Numbered from the stretch's first letter, positions 1 through 5,549 are shown. The stretch: 6,086 bases of DNA from Alistipes sp. (GCA_020026335.1 JAHHQO010000022.1:1-6086); one strand, 5' to 3'. Translations and numbers: made by a program. Notes: generated from the letters alone by a model not told the origin.

Positions 1-49
<49 letters not shown>

Positions 50-195
50 ATAAAAATATAAATAAATTGTTAGAGTCCTGACTACTTCTTATTCATTAAA
101 GAATTGACAGATAAATACTACATTTTTCTCTCAAAATATACCAGTAATTCAAAGAACCAGTTTTGTAAAGTTCAACAACTTTCGCTGTGATTTCG
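50..195 (-). other. rRNA operon leader (transcribed spacer before 16S)
   Basis: This is the AT-rich stretch between the proximal rRNA promoter and the 16S 5' end, about 145 bases of leader that would be removed during rRNA maturation. It contains a perfect 6-bp hairpin with a 4-base loop at 167-182 (AAAGTT/AACTTT) close to the predicted transcription start, and a boxA-like motif at 149-158. No reading frame of interest was seen. The start coordinate of the transcript is inferred from promoter spacing. Confidence 0.7.
149..158 (-). promoter_or_regulatory. boxA-like antitermination motif in rRNA leader
   Basis: The minus strand reads GGTTCTTTGA, which resembles the boxA element (E. coli TGCTCTTTAA; GTTCTTTGA-like forms occur before 16S genes in other phyla) that loads NusB/NusE for rRNA antitermination. 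Its place between promoter P2 and 16S is right. A similar GGTTCTT lies at 317-323, downstream of promoter P1, so each promoter has its own copy. Assigned by resemblance and position only. Confidence 0.45.
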
Positions 196-200
196 GGTTG

Positions 201-232
201 CAAAGATAAGTAACATTTTTGAAACCTCCAAA
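201..232 (-). promoter_or_regulatory. rRNA operon promoter P2 (proximal)
   Basis: On the minus strand the -33 box TTTG (229-232) is followed by 20 bases and then TATCTTTG (201-208). This matches the Bacteroidetes sigma-ABfr consensus TTTG/TAnnTTTG. Transcription would start near 194-196, about 145 bases before the mature 16S end. The box is followed by CAACC, as in P1. Confidence 0.8.
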
Positions 233-344
233 TCTTTTTAAGAACTTTTTTGCAACTGCAAAAATCTTAACTCTTAAAAGAGTGTCGCCTGCTTTCGCAG
301 ACTCGAAGACTTTGTAAGAACCGTTGTTTTTTGTATTGCGGTTG

Positions 345-375
345 CAAAGGTAGGGACTTTTTCGGAATCTGCAAA
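345..375 (-). promoter_or_regulatory. rRNA operon promoter P1 (distal)
   Basis: On the minus strand TTTG (372-375), 19 bases and TACCTTTG (345-352) form a consensus Bacteroidetes promoter. The upstream side (roughly 376-450) is very AT-rich, with A and T runs that could act as an UP-like element. Tandem promoters are usual for rRNA operons. Between P1 and P2 the transcript could form a CTGC-GAAA-GCAG tetraloop hairpin (289-300), an ACTCTT/AAGAGT stem (270-283) and a 7-bp TTTTTGC/GCAAAAA stem (247-264). Confidence 0.82.
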
Positions 376-452
376 TAGTTTCGACTCTTTTTTGCTAAAA
401 AATTTCATTTTTGTCGATTTTGCCATTTTTACCTATATATAATTATTAATAG

Positions 453-470
453 CGGGGCTAAATCGCCCCG
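453..470. other. GC hairpin CGGGGC/GCCCCG upstream of the rRNA promoters
   Basis: A perfect 6-bp inverted repeat (453-458 with 465-470) has a 6-base loop, TAAATC. It sits at the edge between the AT-rich rRNA control region and the following intergenic DNA. Neither side has a proper T-run, so I do not call it a terminator. Around it, 376-565 shows no gene and no other convincing signal. Confidence 0.35.
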
Positions 471-565
471 AAACACCCCGCAAAACCGCACACCGAAATC
501 CCGCAAACCGGCAGAAACATCACGAAGAGGGGTGAAAAATCATGGGAAAGAGTCAAAAATCGGGC

Positions 566-595
566 TGTGATTTTCCGAAAAATTTATTATATTTG
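566..595 (+). promoter_or_regulatory. promoter-like site, upstream copy
   Basis: TATATTTG at 588-595 matches the -7 consensus. The -33 position is weaker: TGTG at 566-569, spacing 18. Sequence around it mirrors the strong promoter at 737-768 (GATTTT, then AAAATTTATTATATTTGT). If active, transcription would begin near 602, at the base of a perfect GGGTGT-TCCC-ACACCC hairpin (605-620). Confidence 0.4.
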
Positions 596-596
596 T
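579..596 (+). repeat. 18-bp direct repeat, copy 1
   Basis: AAAATTTATTATATTTGT occurs here and again, identical, at 752-769, 173 bases apart. Each copy contains a full TAnnTTTG box. Similarity continues upstream (GTGATTTTCC versus TTGATTTTTT), so the duplicated unit is larger than 18 bp but has diverged. Confidence 0.85.
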
Positions 597-601
597 AGAA
601 T

Positions 602-747
602 GGAGGGTGTTCCCACACCCCAAATTTCTTCAAAAAAGCGGTGATTTTTCTGTCGCACGCCCTCACAATCCCCACCGATTTTCCGAAAACGGGGACAAAA
701 TTGTTCCCAAATTTTATGTCGAAGGGCAATTCACCCTTTGATTTTTT
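602..747 (+). ncRNA. candidate small RNA between duplicated promoters (speculative)
   Basis: A transcript from the 588-595 box would begin with a perfect 6-bp hairpin (605-620). It would pass a CCCC/GGGG-framed segment (about 670-695) and end at a short stem, GAAGGG/CCCTTT (721-739), followed by ATTTTTT. That gives about 145 bases with a start signal, internal structure and a weak stop signal. No coding frame on the plus strand is convincing. It could equally be a diverged dispersed repeat. I recognise no known RNA family. Confidence 0.22.
721..747 (+). terminator. weak terminator-like stem
   Basis: Stem GAAGGG (721-726) pairs with CCCTTT (734-739), including one G-T pair; the loop is 7 bases and ATTTTTT follows. 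The stem is short and AT-containing, so efficiency would be low. It overlaps the -33 box (737-740) of the next promoter, so the T-run may simply be part of that promoter. Confidence 0.25.
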
Positions 748-768
748 GCCCAAAATTTATTATATTTG
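737..768 (+). promoter_or_regulatory. promoter of the two-component system
   Basis: TTTG (737-740), 20 bases and TATATTTG (761-768) form a near-ideal Bacteroidetes promoter. Transcription should start about 5-8 bases after the box (near 775), leaving an untranslated leader of about 150 bases before the kinase start at 928. The TTG at 766, which opens the longest frame, lies inside this box and so cannot be the translation start of this transcript. Confidence 0.75.
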
Positions 769-769
769 T
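752..769 (+). repeat. 18-bp direct repeat, copy 2
   Basis: Identical to 579-596. This copy provides the -7 box of the kinase promoter. Confidence 0.85.
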
Positions 770-774
770 TTAAC

Positions 775-927
775 GATGTATCACCATCATCTCTAAAAAT
801 TCAAAAATTAGACCCGACAGAGTTTAGAAACAATTGTAATTTTTGGGGCGCCCCCCCCTTGTCCGACGACAAAAACACCGGCAAAAGAACCACCATCACC
901 CACAAAAAAATCCACTTACCCCCAATC
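775..927 (+). other. 5' leader of the histidine kinase mRNA with stem and C8 run
   Basis: The predicted leader can form an 8-bp AT stem (AAAAATTA 803-810 with TAATTTTT 837-844). This is followed at once by GGGGCG and a run of eight C (851-858). After that the leader is A- and C-rich up to the ATG at 928, typical of Bacteroidetes start regions without a Shine-Dalgarno. No known riboswitch pattern is recognised. The C8 run could vary in length between strains. Confidence 0.4.
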
Positions 928-2853
928 ATGAAACATCTTTATACCCTATTCCTCGGAATAATACTCTCCATAGGTTCACTACAAGCGCAGACACCCGACG
1001 ATTTGAAGGCGTGTCTCGACAGACTTCACCGCGCCGAGCGTTCCCACGACAAGGACTCTCTGGCGGTGGCGCATGCCGATTTGGCGGACTATTACTCCAA
1101 TTTCGATGCCGACAGCATGTTTTACCACGTCCGTGCCGGTCTGAAATATGCCGACCCGCAGGTCATCGAGCCTTACCTCCGTCTGTTGAACAACGAGGGC
1201 AACTACTACAACGCCACGGGTGCAAGTCGCGCCTGTGTGGATAAATTCCTTTTTGCCACCCGTGAAGCGGAGCGACTCAAAGCCGACCCCACCACTCTGG
1301 GTGACACCTACTCGTCGTTGGGTGTTGCCTACCGCCGCATCGACCGTCCCGACTCGGCGGCCATCTGCTACAAGCAGGCACTCGCCCACTACAAGGCATC
1401 GCCCGAGGGCATCAACAACGAAGAGATACCTTTTTTGCTGACCAACATTGCCATTCTCTACACCAACACCCACCGTTTGGAGGAGGCCTCTAAATATATA
1501 GGTAGGGCGCTCACCCTTTCGCAGGGATTGGACGACCTGCCCACGGAACTGTACATCTCCAACACTGCCGGCAGCATCTACACCCTACTCCACCAGTACG
1601 ACAAGGCCATTCGCACCCTCAAGCAATCGTTGAGTAAGGCACAAAAAGCCAATATGCCGCGCTATGTGATGCAGTGCATGACGCCCCTTCTGGTGCTGTT
1701 TGTGCAGACCGACGACAACGCCTCGTTCGAGAAATACAACGCCGAGGCGCAAAAGTGGCTTCAGATGTTGCCGCCTGCATCCAACGAAGCGGTAGGTTAT
1801 CACGAGGTACTCGCCACCAACTACGCCCGACAGAAGCAGTACACCAAGAGCAACGAGGAGTATCAGCACCTCATCGACCTCCACTCGCAGAATGCGCACA
1901 CTCCCCTGCCCAGCCTCCACCTTCACATCGCGCACAACTACGCCGCGATGCAGCAACCCCAGAAGGCCTACGAACATTACGAGCGGACGCTGGTGCTCAT
2001 CGACAGTCTGCGCACCGTGGAAATCGACCATCAGATTTCGGATTTGAACGTGCGTTACGAGACGCAGACCAAGGAGCTGGAGCTGGCACAGCTGCAACGC
2101 AGCTACCTCACCCACAAAAACCGCGTCATGCAGTGGAGCATATTGGGACTCTTCGTCTTCGGACTGACCATTCTGCTGTTAATCTACCAGCAGTTCCGCC
2201 ACAAGCAACTCATGCAGAAGGAGGAGTTGAACGTGGCACGCAGCTTCATCGAAGGACTCGAAAAGGAGCGTTCGCGACTCTCCAAGGAGTTGCATGACGG
2301 TGTGGCGAACGACCTTTTGGGCATCGGCATGATGCTCAAACTCCTCGACAACAACCCCGGACTCAAGGACGATATCCTCGACAACATCGAGACCATACGC
2401 AACGATGTACGCAACATCTCCCACGAGTTGTGCCGTCCGCGCTTCCAGCACACCTCACTCGACGAAGTGATGGAGCACCTCCTGCACCAGATAATCGGCA
2501 GCAACGACATTGACATACATTTCCACAAGAGCGGACTCCCCGCCCTCTGGGAACAGATTCCCGAAGATGTGGCACTCGAAACCTACCGCATCTTGCAGGA
2601 GCTGATGTCGAACATCGTGCGTCACTCCGAAGCCACCTACACCCTCATCACCACCGAGGTCACCGACCACAGTCTGCAACTCCGCATCGAGAATGACGGC
2701 AAGACCTACTCGACCCAATCCCCCACGGGTGACGGCATAGGGCTATACAGTGTCGATGACCGAGTGAAGGCCATAGGTGCCCAATTCGACTGTCACATTG
2801 CCGACGGAAAACAGGAGTACCTGCTTTATGTAGAGTGGGGGAAAGCCATATAG
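928..2853 (+). CDS. TPR-domain sensor histidine kinase (HisKA_3/HATPase_c)
   Basis: A 641-residue membrane sensor kinase that should autophosphorylate on His and pass the phosphate to the regulator encoded just downstream. Start ATG 928 is chosen because it opens a clean signal peptide (MKHLYTLFLGIILSIGSLQA, then Q); the longer frame back to 766 runs through the promoter. Residues about 25-360 hold at least five TPR-like helical pairs (near 124-154, 168-200, 207-240, 291-320, 328-358), predicted periplasmic. A coiled-coil-like segment (about 378-398) leads to one transmembrane helix (about 402-421). The HisKA_3 phosphoacceptor is H456 in KELHDGV. The ATPase domain has its N-box at N562/H566 (NIVRHSEA), a D-box-like IENDGK (588-592) and G-box GDGIGL (601-606). 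The first D of the usual D-box appears as N589. This layout is common in Bacteroidetes sensors. The ligand is unknown; TPRs suggest protein or peptide contact. Confidence 0.93.
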   Translation: MKHLYTLFLGIILSIGSLQAQTPDDLKACLDRLHRAERSHDKDSLAVAHADLADYYSNFDADSMFYHVRAGLKYADPQVIEPYLRLLNNEGNYYNATGASRACVDKFLFATREAERLKADPTTLGDTYSSLGVAYRRIDRPDSAAICYKQALAHYKASPEGINNEEIPFLLTNIAILYTNTHRLEEASKYIGRALTLSQGLDDLPTELYISNTAGSIYTLLHQYDKAIRTLKQSLSKAQKANMPRYVMQCMTPLLVLFVQTDDNASFEKYNAEAQKWLQMLPPASNEAVGYHEVLATNYARQKQYTKSNEEYQHLIDLHSQNAHTPLPSLHLHIAHNYAAMQQPQKAYEHYERTLVLIDSLRTVEIDHQISDLNVRYETQTKELELAQLQRSYLTHKNRVMQWSILGLFVFGLTILLLIYQQFRHKQLMQKEELNVARSFIEGLEKERSRLSKELHDGVANDLLGIGMMLKLLDNNPGLKDDILDNIETIRNDVRNISHELCRPRFQHTSLDEVMEHLLHQIIGSNDIDIHFHKSGLPALWEQIPEDVALETYRILQELMSNIVRHSEATYTLITTEVTDHSLQLRIENDGKTYSTQSPTGDGIGLYSVDDRVKAIGAQFDCHIADGKQEYLLYVEWGKAI

Positions 2854-2886
2854 CGAACAAGAGTCAATCAAAAATCACGTTATTCC

Positions 2887-3582
2887 GTGACGATTAGCAA
2901 TCTAATATTCACTTCCTTTGTAAAAAAATCTACGACTTTGGAAACACTGGAATCTATTCGGATATTGATGGTCGAAGACCATGAGATTGTTATCTGCGGT
3001 CTGAAACACATCATCAACTCCGCGCTGCCCGAAATTCACCACATCGACACCGCGAAGACAGGTTTGAAGGCATTGGAGATGATGCAGCATTCCTATGATA
3101 TCTACATGATAGATTTGGAGCTGCCCGACATTTCGGGAATTGACCTCATCAAGTCCATTCGCCAGAATGCCCCCGAGGTCAAAATCATCGTGCACACCAT
3201 GCACAACGAGTTGTGGTACACCAAACAACTCGACCAGCTCGGCGTGAACGGCATCGTCTATAAATCGGTCAATTCGAAACAGATTATCGAGGCGCTCACC
3301 TCTGTTCTCGACGGCAAGAACTACCGCAGCACGACCACACCTGCCACACCCGCGCAGGAACGCCGCGCCAAGAAAGTACGCAAAGTGTTGTCAAAACGCG
3401 AGTTGGAGGTGCTGAAGTGCATCTCGCAGGGTAAGAGCACGGCGGAAATCGCCAGGGAACTCTGCATCACCGTGAACACGGTGGAGACCCACCACCGCCA
3501 CCTCAATGAGAAACTCAATGCCACCAACATGGCATCGCTCATCATGCACGCCGTGGCGAAAGGTCTGCTTCCCATCGAATAA
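2887..3582 (+). CDS. NarL/FixJ-family response regulator (REC + LuxR-type HTH)
   Basis: The cytoplasmic partner of the kinase: a receiver domain followed by a DNA-binding LuxR-type helix-turn-helix, most likely a transcription factor. Numbered from GTG 2887 (231 residues), the receiver has the acidic pair E30/D31 (VEDHE), phosphoacceptor D76 (MIDLELPD), T104 and K126 (YKSV), all expected residues. The HTH spans about 168-229 (LSKRELEVLKCISQGKS, then TVNTVETHHRHLNEKL). The start is uncertain: the only nearby ATG (2968) is inside the first beta strand. GTG 2887 adds about 25 extra residues; TTG 2938 gives the usual short lead (8 residues before the strand) and has an A-rich stretch before it. 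The gene is in the same frame as the kinase, 33 bases after its TAG, with no other stop between, so the two are surely co-transcribed. Function is secure; the N-terminus is not. Confidence 0.92.
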   Translation: MTISNLIFTSFVKKSTTLETLESIRILMVEDHEIVICGLKHIINSALPEIHHIDTAKTGLKALEMMQHSYDIYMIDLELPDISGIDLIKSIRQNAPEVKIIVHTMHNELWYTKQLDQLGVNGIVYKSVNSKQIIEALTSVLDGKNYRSTTTPATPAQERRAKKVRKVLSKRELEVLKCISQGKSTAEIARELCITVNTVETHHRHLNEKLNATNMASLIMHAVAKGLLPIE

Positions 3583-3738
3583 CACCGGGGGGGGGAGACC
3601 GCAAGCAAATCGGAGCAAGACAAGGAGCGAGTCTCACCGTCCGCTCCTGTCGACAGAAGGAGGGAGAGATATGCATCTGCCCCAACGACTTGCCACACGA
3701 CAAGAAAACATCAAAAAAAACAATAAACCCTTTAATCT
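3583..3738 (+). other. intergenic region between regulator and barrel protein, with G9 run
   Basis: 156 bases with no gene. It starts with a run of nine G (3587-3595), then a 7-bp hairpin AGGAGCG/CGCTCCT (3623-3629 with 3642-3648), two short palindromes (TGTCGACA 3648-3655, ATGCAT 3671-3676) and a CTTG/CAAG dyad near 3690-3705. It ends in an A-rich run before the next ATG. No good TAnnTTTG promoter and no T-run terminator were found, so read-through from the two-component genes into the barrel gene is plausible. Confidence 0.5.
3587..3595 (+). repeat. G9 homopolymer after the regulator stop
   Basis: Nine consecutive G begin 5 bases after the TAA (3580-3582). Such runs are prone to slippage; here it is outside the coding frame, so any effect would be on RNA structure or transcription. 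Confidence 0.9.
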
Positions 3739-4443
3739 ATGAAAAAACTTTTACTATTAACTCTTTCACTGCTTATCGCAGCTACCTCGTTTGCTCAGGA
3801 GACCGAAGCGACAAACGACAAGCCCGAGAAGCGTTTCCGCAAAAAGTTCTTCAACATCAGCTACTCCTCATCGGAGCTTTCGCCCAAGAGCGACATTCTC
3901 ATTGATGACGGCATGGGCGAGATGGTACCCCTTGTTGATGCCAACTTCAAACTCAAAAGCGATTGGGGTGTGTCGATTGTCAGAGGTCGCACCTACCGCC
4001 TGCACCGCAAGCCACTGGCGAACCTTGTAAATATAGGTATCGATGTCAGCTTCCTCGACCTGAACTACTCGCAGTTCACCATGAATGCTGTCCCCTCAAA
4101 TAATTCGCCCTCGGATTCGGAAGGCTCCACAAAAATCCACAAAATCGACTACGGCTGGCAGGTGGGTCCCTCCATCTCGCTGACTCCGGGTCGCCGTTTC
4201 ACCATCACCGCCTACTTCCGCTACGCGCCCACCTTCTCGTCCATCTACGTTGATGACAGCTACATGGGTAACTACTCGACCCAGTTCCGCACGGGTGCTT
4301 CATTCTCGTATGGTGTCATCGGTTTGGGTATGGAGGCCAGCTTCGGCGACTGCAAGTACAAGAATTTTGTCGGTGACCTCGATTTGGGCGACACCAAAAT
4401 CAAGAGCAGCGGCTACCGCGTTTACCTCCAGTTCCGCTGGTAG
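3739..4443 (+). CDS. outer-membrane beta-barrel-like protein, function unknown
   Basis: 234 residues. The ATG follows an A-rich stretch (AAAAAAAACAATAAACCC), usual for this phylum. Residues 1-20 are a clear signal peptide (MKKLLLLTLSLLIAATSFAQ), so the mature protein starts near 20-21. The mature part is a run of amphipathic strands with alternating aromatic and polar residues and glycine-rich turns (for example WGVSIV, YGWQVGPSISL, RFTITAYFRYAP, TGASFSYGVIGLGMEASFG). The last residues are YLQFRW; an aromatic C-terminus is the usual signal for barrel insertion by BAM. The length suits an 8- to 10-strand barrel. It has no lipobox Cys, no TonB box and no plug domain that I can see. It lies downstream of the two-component genes on the same strand, so it may belong to that transcript or be a target of the regulator; this is inference. 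I do not recognise the specific family. Confidence 0.88.
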   Translation: MKKLLLLTLSLLIAATSFAQETEATNDKPEKRFRKKFFNISYSSSELSPKSDILIDDGMGEMVPLVDANFKLKSDWGVSIVRGRTYRLHRKPLANLVNIGIDVSFLDLNYSQFTMNAVPSNNSPSDSEGSTKIHKIDYGWQVGPSISLTPGRRFTITAYFRYAPTFSSIYVDDSYMGNYSTQFRTGASFSYGVIGLGMEASFGDCKYKNFVGDLDLGDTKIKSSGYRVYLQFRW

Positions 4444-4448
4444 GAGAT

Positions 4449-4466
4449 TGTGCGGATGTCCGCACA
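4449..4466 (+). other. hairpin just after the barrel gene stop
   Basis: TGTGCGG (4449-4455) pairs perfectly with CCGCACA (4460-4466) over a 4-base loop (ATGT), starting 5 bases after the stop codon. No T-run follows, so it is more likely a 3' protective stem than an intrinsic terminator. Confidence 0.5.
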
Positions 4467-4557
4467 CACAGGAAACCCCCTATTAGGATAAAAAACAGGA
4501 AATCCCATCAATCTATCATACTTTATTTCCCCGCTGGCACCATTGCTTACCGCCACA

Positions 4558-4754
4558 CGGGGAGACAGGTCGCCCGACAGAGCGAACTTTCTCGGGAACG
4601 CCCATTCCCAACGCTCGGGACGCAGGGAGGGAGCTTGACGCTCGACCACAAGTCGCAGTGTCACCTCCCCGACAGATGCACCAACCCCTGCATCTCACCA
4701 CGTCCGACGGCAGGCCACAGCTCGGAGCGGAGTGCACCCCCACTTCGCTTGGCA
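4558..4754 (+). ncRNA. hairpin-dense region: candidate structured RNA or 3' UTR
   Basis: This GC-rich stretch shows no convincing gene but many complementary segments: a 7-bp long-range pair CGGGGAG/CTCCCCG (4558-4564 with 4665-4671); inside it a nested stem GAGCG/CGCTC (4580-4584, 4612-4616) plus GGGAA/TTCCC (4594-4598, 4605-4609), and GAGC/GCTC (4631-4643). Then come AGATGCA/TGCATCT (4674-4680, 4689-4695) and a 9-bp AGCGGAGTG/CACTTCGCT stem with one G-U (4726-4734, 4741-4749). An intrinsic terminator follows directly. I found no good promoter just upstream, so it may be the end of the barrel-protein mRNA rather than its own gene. It does not show the conserved blocks I know for RNase P RNA, tmRNA or SRP RNA. 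Confidence 0.3.
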
Positions 4755-4782
4755 GGACAACCCTCGTGGTTGTCCTTTTTTT
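4754..4782 (+). terminator. strong rho-independent terminator
   Basis: A perfect 9-bp stem AGGACAACC/GGTTGTCCT (4754-4762 with 4768-4776) with a 5-base loop CTCGT runs directly into TTTTTTT (4776-4782). It ends the transcript that comes through the barrel gene and the structured region, and insulates lspA. Confidence 0.93.
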
Positions 4783-4867
4783 GTGCGGAGTGTGAGTGGG
4801 GCGGCAAAAATTTCGTATTTCACCGCCTTTCGCTGCCTACGCCTCCCGAATAGACAAATATTTTTAC

Positions 4868-4875
4868 TACTTTTG
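4868..4875 (+). promoter_or_regulatory. -7 box of the lspA promoter
   Basis: TACTTTTG matches TAnnTTTG and lies 42 bases before the lspA ATG. Transcription would start near 4880-4883. I see no TTTG/TTG at the expected -33 spacing, so the promoter may be weak or depend on the AT-rich DNA around it. Confidence 0.5.
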
Positions 4876-4917
4876 CAATGATATAGCTTTATGAACTTCA
4901 AACACTAAACTCACAAC

Positions 4918-5529
4918 ATGAAATTCAAGAATCTGACCATACTTGTCGTTCTGCTCATCATTGCCGATCAGGTGCTCAAGGTGTGGATTAAGACCCACCT
5001 GGCTCTGGGCGAGGCCATTCCCGTCTTCGAGTGGTTCCAGCTCCGCTTCGTGGAGAACAACGGCGCCGCCTTCGGTATGCAGATTGCCGCCAACGGAGGT
5101 TACGACTGGGGCAAACTCCTTCTGGGCGTGTTCCGCGTGGCGATGGTGGGTGTGCTGACCTACGCCCTCTGGAAGGGTTGCCACATGGGCAGGAAAGTGC
5201 CCAAAGGTGTACTTGTCGGCGGTGCGATGGTGCTGGCCGGCGCACTGGGCAACATCATCGACAGTGCATTCTACGGTATGATATTCACCGAATCGACCCC
5301 CATGACCGTGGCACAGCTGGGCGAGGGCTACTCGTCGTTTATGTTCGGTCGCGTGGTGGATATGTTCTATTTCCCGTTGTTCAAGTGGGACAGCGTGCCG
5401 GGCTTTTTGAGCTTTCTGGTGGACCGCGACAACTACTTCTTCGGAGCGATTTTCAACCTTGCAGATGCCTATATTTCGGTGGCTGTGGTCTATTTAATCG
5501 TGTTTCAGCACAAATTTTTTAATAAATAG
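4918..5529 (+). CDS. lspA: lipoprotein signal peptidase (signal peptidase II)
   Basis: LspA is the inner-membrane aspartyl protease that cuts the signal peptide from prolipoproteins, before the diacylglyceryl-modified Cys, after Lgt has acted. The 203-residue product carries the family motifs: D17-Q18-K21 in the first membrane helix (IIADQVLK), FVENNGAAFG (44-53), GNIIDS with catalytic D115, RVVDMFYF (145-152), and FNLADAYIS with catalytic D183. Four hydrophobic helices are visible (about 6-23, 64-83, 95-115, 177-198). It is longer than the E. coli enzyme (164 residues) because the loop between the two catalytic blocks is extended, which is usual in Bacteroidetes. The start is the ATG after an A/C-rich stretch, with no Shine-Dalgarno. 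It has its own promoter and follows a strong terminator, so it seems to be transcribed alone or with the tRNA downstream. No obvious defect. Confidence 0.97.
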   Translation: MKFKNLTILVVLLIIADQVLKVWIKTHLALGEAIPVFEWFQLRFVENNGAAFGMQIAANGGYDWGKLLLGVFRVAMVGVLTYALWKGCHMGRKVPKGVLVGGAMVLAGALGNIIDSAFYGMIFTESTPMTVAQLGEGYSSFMFGRVVDMFYFPLFKWDSVPGFLSFLVDRDNYFFGAIFNLADAYISVAVVYLIVFQHKFFNK

Positions 5530-5549
5530 CATTTTTTCGTCCAAAAAAC

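Noticed and set aside
453..470. CGGGGC/GCCCCG hairpin as an intrinsic terminator
   Set aside because: No continuous T-run on either side; no gene ends next to it.
553..753. 66-residue frame on the minus strand between the rRNA operon and the kinase
   Set aside because: It starts with TTG, has no supporting start region, spans two plus-strand promoter boxes and hairpins, and matches no family I can name. Kept only as a hint of a repeat.
766..927. 54-codon N-terminal extension of the kinase from TTG 766
   Set aside because: TTG 766 lies inside the -7 box TATATTTG and upstream of the predicted transcript start, and the frame passes through a C8 run. ATG 928 begins a clean signal peptide.
979..1473. 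Long minus-strand frame inside the kinase gene
   Set aside because: Shadow of the kinase coding frame; composition is biased to V/G/R and has no domain.
1585..2115. 176-residue minus-strand frame inside the kinase gene
   Set aside because: Antisense shadow of the TPR region, rich in V/L/H, with no motif or start signal.
5031..5522. Plus-strand frame overlapping lspA in another frame
   Set aside because: Arginine-rich shadow frame; lspA has all catalytic motifs.
5532..5548. TTTTTT/AAAAAA stem after lspA as a terminator
   Set aside because: A pure A-T stem is too weak, and the bases belong to the spacer ahead of the tRNA promoter.
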